A stretch of 64,000 bases of DNA from Collinsella aerofaciens (GTDB lineage: Bacteria > Actinomycetota > Coriobacteriia > Coriobacteriales > Coriobacteriaceae). The stretch is taken from assembly GCF_963360655.1 (NCBI RefSeq), contig NZ_OY725712.1, positions 1 to 64,000 of the forward strand, read 5' to 3'. Below the pieces are notes generated by a model, which saw only the letters and a list, made by a program, of their open reading frames with translations, had not been told where the DNA came from and did no database searches. The position numbers and the translations under genes were made by a program. This document shows positions 44,101-52,313 of the stretch, piece by piece; position 1 is the stretch's first letter; each line of letters opens with the position of its first letter.

Positions 44101-44433
44101 GTGCACCCCACGCCAGGAAAGATCCTGTACACCTCAACGCACGATACGTCGACGCTGGCCGGCTGGTGTACGCGTTCCTTTGCGGGCGGCGATGAACCGA
44201 GCGGTGTTGAGGTGGCGGCCAAGCTGATGAGCGACGCGCTGGCAAGCGACGCTCCCCTGGTGATGATGCCGCTGCAGGATGTCCTGGGGCTTGGCGACGA
44301 CGCGCGCATGAACGTTCCGGGCGTGGCCACGGGCAACTGGACCTGGCAGGCTAACGAGGCGAACATTGCAGCCGCCGAGGGCAAAACCGCACAGCTCCTG
44401 CGCAACAACCATAGATTCTGGGGCGAAGCGTGA
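41137..44433 (+). CDS. GH13 amylase fused to 4-alpha-glucanotransferase (GH77)
   Basis: A 1098-residue bifunctional enzyme. Residues 1-110 are a beta domain like the N-domain of neopullulanases. The GH13 barrel follows (MVYQIFPDRYARD, GVFNHTGDDS), with nucleophile D351 (GWRLDVADE), acid E380 (LLGEVWED) and D455 (SSHDRPR). From about residue 650 comes a full MalQ domain: QVLPVNPTDFFRSPYAGPSAFAGN, D908 (VRLDHFLGFHSYF), E954 (IAEDLGYLTPGV) and D1003 (STHDTSTLAGW). All six catalytic residues are present. It should cut branched or linear glucans and rearrange maltodextrins. No signal peptide, so it acts inside the cell, downstream of glycogen breakdown. Confidence 0.92.
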   Translation: MRLIHNSRLPQFRTPFGAVTTGTTVALSVILEDADPNQATLTLRTWVDEVGETLIPMEHEGDGIFTGELKCTEPCLVWYSFICNIEGQPEVRLGAPQGRTGGEGVTYDYAEVPSFQITVYKHRENRPTWYERGMVYQIFPDRYARDEHWRERTMAQLEKPRKGIQRQMVEDWNEPPVYERAEDGSIKTWDFYGGSLKGIQEDLPRIAELGFTAIYLNPIFEAASNHRYDTADYTKIDPILGTEQDFTELCQAAEKLGISIILDGVFNHTGDDSIYFNRYGNYPGVGAWQSEDSPWRDAFYFHEDGSYDCWWGVGNMPAINESSELVRERLLGKDGVIRKWLRAGAHGWRLDVADELSDDFLTEIKKAVLAEKPDALLLGEVWEDASNKISYGHLRRYLQGSELDSAMDYPFRDMVIGFLMGYKNAYQAAEDIETLRENYPREALSCALNLLSSHDRPRIISVLGGGPDESQLPECERSKWRLDENAMGLAKSRFWLATLMQMTFPGVPSIYYGDEYGLEGLTDPGNRRTMPTKDQLHDFDTLAIVKNASAVRRALPFMIDGEIKAFALNDEVLAYNRTGKDGESATVIINRSLRNSHRVTIPALGECASDVISGHECEIHNGTVTLDLYPLGSSIIYHHAEQRLQEPLDHGAGVVCHITSVPTDDGKPGTIGAPTRRFIDHLAAMGMRYWQVLPVNPTDFFRSPYAGPSAFAGNIDLLPESHEELAADFETWKARGGEDADPLYTAFKHRNADWLEKYCVYMAVKKYFEGESRHNWPADVARYNEHLIDDKRFHNEAELQAYMQYRFDLAWCELMNYAHKKGIEVIGDIPMYVSDDSADAWSEPENFWLSDTGKAIEISGAPPDNFAPEGQVWGNPTFRWDHMKQNGYSWWMDRLRRAFSLYDRVRLDHFLGFHSYFSIPAGKACADGRWLAGPGKDLFQTAYDELGPLNFIAEDLGYLTPGVRAMASTCGFPGMDVLEFSDYDVRCGVHPTPGKILYTSTHDTSTLAGWCTRSFAGGDEPSGVEVAAKLMSDALASDAPLVMMPLQDVLGLGDDARMNVPGVATGNWTWQANEANIAAAEGKTAQLLRNNHRFWGEA

Positions 44434-44521
44434 TAAAACCCCCGATATAGGGTACAGTTACAGACGTTTGAATTTTTGCGGGCAGAGTAATCTGCCCGCT
44501 TTGTGCTGAAAAGGAAGTATT

Positions 44522-44758
44522 ATGGCGCGCTACGATTACAAGTGCTCGAGCTGCGGCAACGTGTTTGAGGTTGAGCATCCCATGTCCGAGACTCCCGAGG
44601 TCGTGTGCCCCAGCTGCGGTGCCCCGGCGGCCAAGACGTTCTCGGCCAGCGGCATTAAATTTGAGGGCAGTGGTTTCTACAACACCGACCAGCGAAGCGG
44701 CGGCTCCAGCACCAACGCCACGAGTGGCTGCTGCGCCAACTGCCCGCATAGCCACTAG
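44522..44758 (+). CDS. FmdB-family zinc-ribbon protein
   Basis: A 78-residue protein. MARYDYKCSSCGNVFEVEHPMSE and VVCPSCGAPAAKTFS give two CxxC pairs (Cys8/11 and Cys29/32), the FmdB-type regulatory zinc ribbon, followed by GIKFEGSGFYNTD, a conserved FmdB ending. The final part has more Cys and His (CCANCPHSH), which could bind a second metal ion. Family members are small and of unknown function, often next to formamidase or ribosome-related genes. AAGGAAG before the ATG is a fair ribosome site, and a strong terminator follows. Confidence 0.85.
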   Translation: MARYDYKCSSCGNVFEVEHPMSETPEVVCPSCGAPAAKTFSASGIKFEGSGFYNTDQRSGGSSTNATSGCCANCPHSH

Positions 44759-44766
44759 GAACCAAA

Positions 44767-44805
44767 CAGCCCCGCGACCGACACCGATCGCGGGGCTGCT
44801 TCTTT
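44767..44805 (+). terminator. Rho-independent terminator after the FmdB gene
   Basis: CAGCCCCGCGA and its complement (11-bp arms at 44767-44777 and 44788-44798) with a 10-nt loop, then CTTCTTT. It begins 9 nt after the stop codon. Confidence 0.88.
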
Positions 44806-44826
44806 AGCTACCCAAGTTTCCTAATG

Positions 44827-44893
44827 AGTTGCGGTGAAATAAGGACTGTTTGGCGGGCAGAAGCCGCTATTCAATCCCTATTTCACCGCAACT
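44827..44893. repeat. Dispersed palindromic repeat, family A, copy 1
   Basis: AGTTGCGGTGAAATA at 44827 is matched exactly by its reverse complement at 44879-44893, with about 37 nt in between. The same arms recur at 61070-61136, so it is a dispersed element, not a local terminator. It ends 7 nt before the rsmB stop codon. Confidence 0.8.
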
Positions 44894-44899
44894 TAGTCG

Positions 44900-46300
44900 T
44901 TACTTGCGGACCAGCCTGGCGCAGAAGTGGCCGTCGTAGGAGTCGGCGTTTACCGGCACGCTTTGGAAGAGGCCTCGTTCGTTCTGGCGTACGGATACGA
45001 GCTTCTTAGCCTGATCGAACTCCGGGAGTTGCAAAATCTGCGCCTCGGAGAGCAGTGCCACGCTAAAGCAGGCGCCCTCGGGAGAGGCTAGGAAGGCATC
45101 CACGACCTGCGTGTTCTCTTCATCAAAAACCGAGCAGGTGGCATAGATGAGCTCTCCGCCGGCGGCCACGCGCGCAGAAGCCTCCTTAAGCATCGTCAGC
45201 TGAAGCTTGGGTAACTCGGCCGTCACATCATTCTCGGTTAGGCGCCACGGGATCTCGGGATGACGACGCATGGTTCCGGTGCCAGAGCACGGCGCATCGA
45301 TAAACACGGTATCGAACTTGACCCGCTCACCGCGCATAGCATCAAACGATGTGAGCACCTCATCAAGCTCGCAGGCATCACCCGAAACCGTACGAACGCC
45401 CTGAATACCGGCCTTGAGAAGGCGCGCGAGATTCAGATCGCACTTGCGGTCGTGCAAATCGAGTGCAGTATGCTGACGCTCATAGCCGGCACGCTTGGCC
45501 TGGCACATCATCACATAGGTCTTGGTGCCACGACCGGCACCAATCTCAAGGCAACTACCAGGGCGCGTGGCAGCTGTGGCGATGAGCTGCGCATTGAGAT
45601 CAGATGCAACCGCGGCAGCACGCTCAAACACACCAGAAGCAACGGTAACCTGGGCATCAACCGGGGCATGGCAGCCCGGGAAGACAGGCGCGACGAGCTG
45701 CGAGATATACGGATCGGGCTTAGTCACAAAGGCGTTCTCATGCAGGGCCAGCGGCGCGGGGGCCAGATTGCCGGCAAAGTTAAGCGCACCCTCTGGCGTG
45801 TCAAACGACGCCATAATGCGAGCGCACAGCCAGCGAGGAAGACCCATCAGGCGCGACAGACGAACCAAGCGTCGCTCAGACTCATCCACATCGGACGCCG
45901 TGGCAAAGTCCTCAACATTGTCCGCAACCTTATGCAGTACGGCATTGGCCAAGCCAGCGGCGGACTTAGCGCCGCAGCGGACCAGCTCAACACCCTGACT
46001 TACGGCAACGCGGCCACGCGTATGCAGATAGAGCATCTCGAAGGCCGAGATACGAAGCGCCATGCGAACACGCGGCGCAACCTTTTTAGGCTTATCGAGA
46101 AACTGATCGAGCAGCTCGTCCAAAATACCCTGGGTGGCTGCAACTCCAAGTGCCAAACGAGCGGCAAAAGCAGAATCGCGCTGGTCAATGGCCTTGGCCG
46201 AAGCACGGGAAGACAGCACGTCGCGCGCGTACATGCCGCGGCGATCGGCCTCCATCAACACATCGAGCGCAAGCTTGCGCGCGGGAGACAACTTGCTCAT
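44900..46300 (-). CDS. rsmB: 16S rRNA (cytosine-967-C5) methyltransferase
   Basis: A 466-residue protein. An N-terminal NusB-like helical domain (SPARKLALDVLMEADRRGMYARDVL, ALGVAATQGILDELLDQFLDKP) is followed by a SAM-dependent methyltransferase: CLEIGAGRGTKTYVM, IDAPCSGTGTMRRHPEIPWRL and LIYATCSVFDEENTQVVDAFL, with both catalytic cysteines (of APCSG and TCS) visible. It methylates C967 of 16S rRNA. The start ATG 46300 overlaps the fmt stop by 4 bp (ATGA). It is the last gene of gltX-priA-def-fmt-rsmB. Confidence 0.93.
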   Translation of the reverse strand: MSKLSPARKLALDVLMEADRRGMYARDVLSSRASAKAIDQRDSAFAARLALGVAATQGILDELLDQFLDKPKKVAPRVRMALRISAFEMLYLHTRGRVAVSQGVELVRCGAKSAAGLANAVLHKVADNVEDFATASDVDESERRLVRLSRLMGLPRWLCARIMASFDTPEGALNFAGNLAPAPLALHENAFVTKPDPYISQLVAPVFPGCHAPVDAQVTVASGVFERAAAVASDLNAQLIATAATRPGSCLEIGAGRGTKTYVMMCQAKRAGYERQHTALDLHDRKCDLNLARLLKAGIQGVRTVSGDACELDEVLTSFDAMRGERVKFDTVFIDAPCSGTGTMRRHPEIPWRLTENDVTAELPKLQLTMLKEASARVAAGGELIYATCSVFDEENTQVVDAFLASPEGACFSVALLSEAQILQLPEFDQAKKLVSVRQNERGLFQSVPVNADSYDGHFCARLVRK

Positions 46301-47217
46301 GACAAAACACCCCAGATAAGATCGGCGCCCTGCAGGCCAGCAGCCCAAGCAGAAGCGGCCATAGCACGCTTGCCATCAGGCTTAACCTCGAGCAACTCAA
46401 CCGAACCATCGGAAAGACCCAGGTAAACACGCTTGGCCTTAACGAGAACCTGATCCTCGCCAAGCGACACATCAGCCGGCGCAGCATCGAGCACGCGCAC
46501 GGTCTTGCCGGCAATCACGCAACGAGCAGGCGCGGTATCGGACGAAGCAAGCACATGACGCACGCAATCGAGCGCCGCCATCTGCGGATCCAGACGCATC
46601 TCCTGCTTAGAAATCTTGGTAGCATGGGTAACGAGCGACTCATCCTGCTCGGTCCAAACAGCGGTGCCGTCAGCAAGCGAAGGAAGCGTATCGGCAAGCA
46701 ATTTGCCGCCAAGCTCACCAAGCTCCATGGTCAGCGCCTCAGCATGCTTACCGGCAACCGAGGTCGAGGCCTGTGCGCAATAAGCACCGGTATCCACGCC
46801 ATGCCCAATACGCATAATGGAAACACCAGCAACATCATCACCAGCGAGAATCGCACGCTGAATAGGAGCAGCCCCACGCCAACGAGGCAGCAAGGACGCA
46901 TGAACATTCACAATACCAAGCGGCGCCATATGCAACACGTCATCAGGCAAAATGCAGCCATACGCAGCCACGCAGAAAATATCAGCCTGCGCAGCCTGAA
47001 GCGCCTCAACAACCTCAGGCGTCATACGATTGGCCTCAACGACCGGCAACCCCAGCTCAAGCGCCTTAGCCTTAACAGGAGACGGCTCCAGCTTCTTACC
47101 ACGCCCACGAACAGCATCAGGACGAGTAACAACAAGCGCAATCTCATTCCCAGCCTCAACAAGCGAAACCAGCGAAGGCACAGCAAAATCAGGCGTACCC
47201 ATAAACACAATACGCAT
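46297..47217 (-). CDS. fmt: Methionyl-tRNA formyltransferase
   Basis: A 306-residue protein. MRIVFMGTPDFAVPSLVSLVEAGNEIALVVTRPD is the family start. NVHASLLPRWRGAAPIQRAILAGDDVAGVSIMRIGHGVDTGAY holds the catalytic Asn, His and Asp and the SLLPxWRGAAPIQ loop, and a C-terminal OB-like domain binds tRNA. It formylates initiator Met-tRNA with 10-formyl-THF. Codons in the first half end strongly in T and G rather than C, unlike metK or glgP. A large palindrome lies in the 320-bp gap to def. Confidence 0.95.
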   Translation of the reverse strand: MRIVFMGTPDFAVPSLVSLVEAGNEIALVVTRPDAVRGRGKKLEPSPVKAKALELGLPVVEANRMTPEVVEALQAAQADIFCVAAYGCILPDDVLHMAPLGIVNVHASLLPRWRGAAPIQRAILAGDDVAGVSIMRIGHGVDTGAYCAQASTSVAGKHAEALTMELGELGGKLLADTLPSLADGTAVWTEQDESLVTHATKISKQEMRLDPQMAALDCVRHVLASSDTAPARCVIAGKTVRVLDAAPADVSLGEDQVLVKAKRVYLGLSDGSVELLEVKPDGKRAMAASAWAAGLQGADLIWGVLS

Positions 47218-47538
47218 AAAGGACGTCTCCCCTCAACCAAAGCCGAGACGGCTACAAAGAACAGCGGAAAGCCAAGTACCCGGCCCATCCGCAAGAACAA
47301 TTCAACAAAAACAAATATACCCAAAACCAAAGAAAGAGCCGCAATAAAAGCAGCTCTTCCAACAAAGCAATTATCAGCGAAGACGCCCTTCCCTGGCCCG
47401 ACGGCACCCGGGCGAGTCAAGCAGCGTCAACGTAGTCCCCGGGGCGCCCGCCTATATCGTCCCGCGCGCAGTTTCGCAGCGCAGCGAGAATGTTTGAGCA
47501 CGGGATGATATAGGCGGGCGCCCCGGGGACGGACAAAC
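47218..47538. other. Gap between def and fmt
   Basis: No gene is supported. The half next to fmt is T-rich on the minus strand; the other half is the family-B palindrome at 47435-47530. I see no clear promoter, though the low-GC half could hold one. Confidence 0.4.
47435..47530. repeat. Large GC-rich palindrome, family B
   Basis: Arms of 30 bp (47435-47464 and 47501-47530) are complementary with one mismatch, beginning and ending with GTCCCCGGGGCGCCCG or its complement. The 36-nt loop reads around GCGAGAATGTTTGAGCA. It ends 9 nt before the def stop codon. Arm length and the GTCCCC tip fit a REP/MITE-type element rather than a simple terminator. Confidence 0.75.
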
Positions 47539-48075
47539 CTACTCCGTCTCGCCCGGTCGAGCGCCGCGGGCCAGGGCGTCCTGGTACTCCTTGACGGCCT
47601 TGAGCCTCTGCATGGGCTTCAGTCGCTCAAACATGGTGTTACCGTGCAGGTGATCGATCTCGTGCTGTAGGCACACGCAGAACAGATCGCCCGAGGCCTC
47701 GTAGCGAATCAGGTTGGCATCCAAGTCGTACGCCTCGACGACGACATGGTCGGGACGCTCGATCTCGCAGCTAATGCCAGGAATAGAAAGGCAGCCCTCG
47801 CTAAAGGGCACCAGATGGTCGCTCTGCTCAACAATGACGGGGTTAATGAGCACGTACGGGTCGTAGTCGCTCTTGTCGCTGTAGTCGCAGTCGATGGTGA
47901 CGAGCTGAATGAGCTCGCCGATCTGCGGGGCAGCCAGGCCGCAGCCGCCGTTCTCGAACATCATCTTCTTCATCTTCTCGGCAAGCGCCTCGATTGCCGG
48001 GGTGATCTCCTCGATGACGGCGCACTCCTGGCGCAGACGAGGGTCGGGCGACAGTACGATTCCGTTGGCTTCCAT
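47539..48075 (-). CDS. def: Peptide deformylase
   Basis: A 178-residue metalloprotease. All three family motifs are present: GCGLAAPQI (motif 1), EGCLSIPG (motif 2, with the metal-binding Cys) and QHEIDHLHG (motif 3, with the two His and the catalytic Glu). It removes the formyl group from new proteins, the counterpart of Fmt. I chose ATG 48075, 6 nt after AAAGG; the ATG at 48081 is too close. It follows priA by 18 nt. Confidence 0.95.
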   Translation of the reverse strand: MEANGIVLSPDPRLRQECAVIEEITPAIEALAEKMKKMMFENGGCGLAAPQIGELIQLVTIDCDYSDKSDYDPYVLINPVIVEQSDHLVPFSEGCLSIPGISCEIERPDHVVVEAYDLDANLIRYEASGDLFCVCLQHEIDHLHGNTMFERLKPMQRLKAVKEYQDALARGARPGETE

Positions 48076-48093
48076 GGCCATCCTTTCGGGTTG

Positions 48094-50547
48094 TTACATC
48101 AAATCATAGGCGTCGACATCAACGCTCACGCTCACGCCGCGCACAGAGCCCACCTCTTTGAGGCAGGCGTCGATATCATCAGAGACATGGTACCCCACGG
48201 GCGACTTCACAAGCAGATGGAAGCGATAACGGTCCTTGGCTCTCTCGATTACACACGAAGCCGGGCCCAGCACCTGCGGCACGGCACTCCCCGCCCGTAA
48301 AAAGTCGGGCGCGGCGGCATGCCAACGGCGCTTAAGAAGCTTTGCAATGCGCCCGATGTAGTCCTGCGCGTCGTCTCGGTTCGCCGACCACACCAAAATG
48401 TTGACCAGGCGAACAAACGGCGGGTACATCGCGTCGCGGCGCTGGTCCAGGTCGTAGTCGGTAAAGATCGAACGGTCGTGCTCAGCGACAGCGCGAATGA
48501 CCGGATCTTCGGGCAGGTAGGTCTGGATGATCACCTCACCGGGGCGATCGCCGCGGCCGGCGCGGCCCGCAACCTGCTCCAGCAAGTCGTAGGCGCGCTC
48601 TCCTGCGCGGAAGTCCGGCAGCTTGAGGGCGAAATCGGCATTGACCACGCCCACGAGCGTGACCTCGGGAAAGTCGAGGCCCTTGGCGATCATCTGGGTG
48701 CCCAGCAGCACCGCACAATCGGCGGCATCGAACTGCTCGAGCAGCTTTTTATGCGCATCCTTGCCGCGCGTGGAATCGGCATCCATGCGAATAATGGCGA
48801 CGTCCTCGGGAAGCATCTGGTGCAGCGCGTCCTCGATCTGTTGAGTGCCCAGACCCATTTTTGCCAGGTAGCGACTGCCACATTTGGGGCAACGGCTCGT
48901 GGGCGCAGGATACGGCTGCACGCGCCAAGACGAACCGCAGGTGTGGCACTGCAGTGTATGGGTGCGCTCGTGATACGTAAGCGCGGTGGAGCAGTGGTTA
49001 CAGGTGGGGACGCAGCCGCATTCGCGGCACATCAGGAACGGCGCAAAGCCGCGGCGGTTATGCAGCAGCACAGCCTTCTCGCGCCGCTCAACAACGCGCT
49101 CCAGACCTTCCATGAGCGGTTTTGAGAACATGGAGCGGCTGCCGTGCGAGAACTCGCGGCGCAGGTCGGCAATGCGGACTGTCGGCAGCACGGCGTGTCC
49201 CGGGCGCTCGGGCATCTCGATGCGCGTCCAGGTGGCGCCGTTATACGTGCCACGGCGGCAGCGGTCGAGGGCCTCGGCTGAAGGCGTGGCGGAGCCCAGC
49301 ACGAGCGGGCAGCGGTAGCGCCGCGCCATCTCGGCCGCCACCTCGCGCGCGTGGTAGCGCGGACTGGAGCCCTGCTTGTAGCTGGTCTCGTGCTCCTCGT
49401 CGATGATGATGAGGCCCAGGTCGCTGAGCGGGCAAAAGAGAGCCGAACGGGCACCCACGACCACACGCGCGGCACCGCTGGCAACCATATCCCACTGGTC
49501 CAGGCGCTCGCCGGCCGAAAGGCGTGAATGGAAAACTGCGACCGTCTCGCCAAAGCGCGAGCGGAAACGGCCGACGGTCTGGGCCGTCAGCGATATCTCG
49601 GGCACGAGCACGCAAGCCGATCGGCCGGCCGCCAGCACGCGCTCAATCGCCGAAAGGTAAACCTCGGTTTTGCCGGAGCCGGTGACGCCGTCGACAAGGA
49701 CCACGTCTCCGTGGGCGTCAAGACGGGCGCGCTCAATCTGCGCGAGCGCCTGCTGCTGGCCGTTGGTAAGGAAGACCGGCGCCTTGCCACTTGCCGAGGA
49801 CAGCGAGGTCTGCTCGCTGCAGCCACGCCAAGCACGGCGCCCCTCCACCACCACGACGCCGCGTTTTTCGAGCGCCTTGATGGTCGCCGACATGCTGTTA
49901 TAGAGAAGGTTGAGGTCGCGCGTCGTGACCGGGCCGCACTGGAGCGCCTCAATGAGCTGACGCTGACGAACTGCAGTCTTGGGCGGCGTATAGTCGAAAC
50001 CCTCGGGCGTGAGCATGACCCAGCGGTTTTGGATAGGCTTGACGGCGGGGCGCTCAACGGCCCACACGCCGTCACCGCCCTTGACCACGCGCGGGCTTCC
50101 ACCCGGGGGCAAGAACAAACGCAGGCACTCGGAAAGCGTTGCGACGTACTCGCGGCTCATCCAGCGTGCGATACGGGCAGCCTCGGCGGTAAAGAGCGGT
50201 TTGCTGAGGATGGCTTCGACGGGCTTAATACGCGAAAGGTCGAGGGCGTTGTTGCCCTGCAGGTCTCCCAGCTCAGGCGCAATGTCGACGATATAGCCCG
50301 CGGCAGCACGGTTACCAAAGTGGACCAGGACCGTGGATCCGATCTGCGCCTCGTTGGCAAGGGACCGGGGGATACCGTAGGCGAATGGCTCGGACAGCGC
50401 ACGGGTCGGGATGTCGAGGACCACGCTCGCGTAGGCGGCAACGGGCTCGGGCGCGGACTCGGGCTTGGCCTGCTCGGCCGAGCGGTCGGGCTTTTCGAGG
50501 GCCTGTTTTGGTTCCGGCGAACCAAACAGCGAAAGTTGCTCGGCCAT
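48094..50547 (-). CDS. priA: Primosomal protein N' (replication restart helicase PriA)
   Basis: An 817-residue protein. The N-terminal DNA-binding part carries YASVVLDIPTRALSEPFAYGIP and VLVHFGNRAAAGYIVD. A superfamily-2 helicase follows: GVTGSGKTEVYLSAIE (Walker A), LIIIDEEHETSYKQGSSPRYHAREVA (DEEH), LGSATPSAEA. A cysteine-rich metal-binding insert is visible (CRECGCVPTCNHCSTALTYH, CHTCG and CPKCGSRYL). Motif VI reads QVAGRAGRGDRPG. It reloads the replisome at collapsed forks. Length is a little over that of the E. coli protein. Confidence 0.95.
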   Translation of the reverse strand: MAEQLSLFGSPEPKQALEKPDRSAEQAKPESAPEPVAAYASVVLDIPTRALSEPFAYGIPRSLANEAQIGSTVLVHFGNRAAAGYIVDIAPELGDLQGNNALDLSRIKPVEAILSKPLFTAEAARIARWMSREYVATLSECLRLFLPPGGSPRVVKGGDGVWAVERPAVKPIQNRWVMLTPEGFDYTPPKTAVRQRQLIEALQCGPVTTRDLNLLYNSMSATIKALEKRGVVVVEGRRAWRGCSEQTSLSSASGKAPVFLTNGQQQALAQIERARLDAHGDVVLVDGVTGSGKTEVYLSAIERVLAAGRSACVLVPEISLTAQTVGRFRSRFGETVAVFHSRLSAGERLDQWDMVASGAARVVVGARSALFCPLSDLGLIIIDEEHETSYKQGSSPRYHAREVAAEMARRYRCPLVLGSATPSAEALDRCRRGTYNGATWTRIEMPERPGHAVLPTVRIADLRREFSHGSRSMFSKPLMEGLERVVERREKAVLLHNRRGFAPFLMCRECGCVPTCNHCSTALTYHERTHTLQCHTCGSSWRVQPYPAPTSRCPKCGSRYLAKMGLGTQQIEDALHQMLPEDVAIIRMDADSTRGKDAHKKLLEQFDAADCAVLLGTQMIAKGLDFPEVTLVGVVNADFALKLPDFRAGERAYDLLEQVAGRAGRGDRPGEVIIQTYLPEDPVIRAVAEHDRSIFTDYDLDQRRDAMYPPFVRLVNILVWSANRDDAQDYIGRIAKLLKRRWHAAAPDFLRAGSAVPQVLGPASCVIERAKDRYRFHLLVKSPVGYHVSDDIDACLKEVGSVRGVSVSVDVDAYDLM

Positions 50548-50579
50548 GGCCCCAGCACCTCCTATCCCATACGTCTACA

Positions 50580-50613
50580 GAAACAAGAGCCCCGCTCTGA
50601 GTGAACGGGGCTC
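50580..50613 (-). terminator. Terminator between gltX and priA
   Basis: GAGCCCCG and its complement (8-bp arms at 50587-50594 and 50606-50613) with an 11-nt loop. On the minus strand TTGTTTC follows. It starts 24 nt after the gltX stop, so gltX may end here partly, with priA downstream having its own start or read-through. Confidence 0.7.
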
Positions 50614-50636
50614 GGATACATACATTTGCGCAGCGA

Positions 50637-52112
50637 TTACAGCGCCATCGTGCGGGCGCGGTCGATGCGCGCCAGGCAGTCGTCGCGGCCGACGAGCGCC
50701 ATGGTCTCGCCCAGCGGAGGACTCACCATGTTGCCGCAGACGGCGACGCGCACGGCCTGGAACACCACGCGCTTCTTAAGGTCCATCTGCTCGGGAAGCG
50801 GCTCAAGCGCGGCGTCAATGTTGACAGCCGTCCACTCGTCCACGCCCTCGAGCGCGGCCTTGGCGGCATCCAGAATGGCACCCATGCCTTCCTTGGCCAG
50901 GCCCTTGTTGACGGACTTCTCGTCATACTCAAGCGTCTCGGCCGTAGCAAAGATGGGAGCGGCGACGGTCACGGCGTCGGCCGGCATCTTGGTGCGCGGC
51001 TTAACGATGGCAGCAAGCGCATCGATCCAATCCTCGCCGTACTCGACATTGCCCTCGATAAGACCCGCCTCGTGCAGCTCGGGGACCATGATCTCATCGG
51101 CAAACTGAGCATCGGACATGCCATTGATGTACTCGGCATTAACCCAATCAAGCTTCTTGGGGTCGAAGGTCGCCGGGTTCTTGGAGATGCGGTCGAGCGA
51201 GAACTTGCTGGCCAGGACATCGCGCGGGATGATCGTGGTCTCGCCGTCGAGCGACCAGCCGAGCAGCGCCAGATAGTTGACGAAGGCGTCGGACAGGTAA
51301 CCGGCGTCGCGGTACTCCTCCACCGAGGTGGCGCCGTGGCGCTTGGAGAGCTTTTTGCCGTCGGCACCCAAGATCATGGAGATGTGGGCGAACGTGGGCA
51401 CGGGCGCGCCGAGGGCCTCGTAGACCATGACCTGACGCGGGGTGTTGGACAGGTGGTCGTCGCCGCGGATGACATGGGTGATCTTCATCATGGCGTCGTC
51501 GACGACAGTCGCGAAGTTGTACGTGGGCGTGCCATCGGAGCGGAAGATGACAAAGTCGTCGAGCTCCTTGGCATCGAAGGTCACCTCGCCGTGGACGGCA
51601 TCGTGGATAACGACGTCGCCGCGGTCCTCGGGCACCTTGATGCGAAGGACGTAGGACTCGCCGGCCTCGATGCGACGGCGGGCCTTCTCGGGATCAAGAT
51701 TGCGGCAACGGCGCTGATAGCCCTGGAAGGGGTCCTTGCGCTCCTGCGCGGCCTTGCGGTCGGCGTCGAGCTGCTCCTTGGTGCAGAAGCAGGGATAGGC
51801 CTTGCCCTCGTCCCAAAGCTTCTGGGCGGCCTGCTTGTACAGGTCCAGGCGCTCGGTCTGGGCGTAGGGGCCAAAATCGCCGCCCACCTCGGGACCCTCG
51901 TCCCAGTCCAGGCCCAGCCAACGCATGGCGCGCAGGATGATCTGCGTGTTCTCGTCGGTAGAGCGGGTGGGGTCGGTGTCGTCGATGCGCAGGATGAACG
52001 TGCCGCCGTTTGCACGGGCGAAAGCCCAGTTATAGATAGCGGTGCGGGCGCCGCCGATGTGCAGCTTGCCCGTCGGTGAGGGTGCAAAGCGGACGCGAAC
52101 GTCTGATGCCAT
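50637..52112 (-). CDS. gltX: Glutamyl-tRNA synthetase
   Basis: A 491-residue class I aminoacyl-tRNA synthetase. RVRFAPSPTGKLHIGGARTAIYNWAFARANGG contains the HIGH-type signature, and GADGKKLSKRHGATSVEEY contains KLSKR in place of KMSKS. An insertion with CFCTKEQLDADRKAAQ and CRNLDPEKA is typical of discriminating or non-discriminating GluRS. It attaches glutamate to tRNA-Glu. ATG 52112 follows GAGGAG; the frame opening at 52151 lacks a site. Confidence 0.95.
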   Translation of the reverse strand: MASDVRVRFAPSPTGKLHIGGARTAIYNWAFARANGGTFILRIDDTDPTRSTDENTQIILRAMRWLGLDWDEGPEVGGDFGPYAQTERLDLYKQAAQKLWDEGKAYPCFCTKEQLDADRKAAQERKDPFQGYQRRCRNLDPEKARRRIEAGESYVLRIKVPEDRGDVVIHDAVHGEVTFDAKELDDFVIFRSDGTPTYNFATVVDDAMMKITHVIRGDDHLSNTPRQVMVYEALGAPVPTFAHISMILGADGKKLSKRHGATSVEEYRDAGYLSDAFVNYLALLGWSLDGETTIIPRDVLASKFSLDRISKNPATFDPKKLDWVNAEYINGMSDAQFADEIMVPELHEAGLIEGNVEYGEDWIDALAAIVKPRTKMPADAVTVAAPIFATAETLEYDEKSVNKGLAKEGMGAILDAAKAALEGVDEWTAVNIDAALEPLPEQMDLKKRVVFQAVRVAVCGNMVSPPLGETMALVGRDDCLARIDRARTMAL

Positions 52113-52193
52113 GGAAATCTCCTCGATTGCAGGATGGATGTCTAACCGCATCAGTATAAAGCATCAAAGCAACCTCCGCACAAAGGGCACCGA

Positions 52194-52313
52194 CCTACTC
52201 ATTGGGGACAGACTTAAATGACCAGTCTTTGGGCAACCTGTCGGCACTTAGGCAAGGCTGATCATTTAAGTCTGTCCCCAATGAGTAATTTAAGTCTGTC
52301 CCCAATGAGTAGG
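52194..52313. repeat. REP-like palindrome with a duplicated arm, family C
   Basis: CCTACTCATTGGGGACAGAC... at 52194-52222 is reversed at 52262-52287 and again at 52288-52313. The two right-hand copies are direct repeats sharing TTTAAGTCTGTCCCCAATGAGTA. Only the second extends far enough to match the whole left arm. The GTCTGTCCCC core is like REP elements seen beside TnpA/RAYT transposases. It lies between the divergent gltX and metK. Confidence 0.75.
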
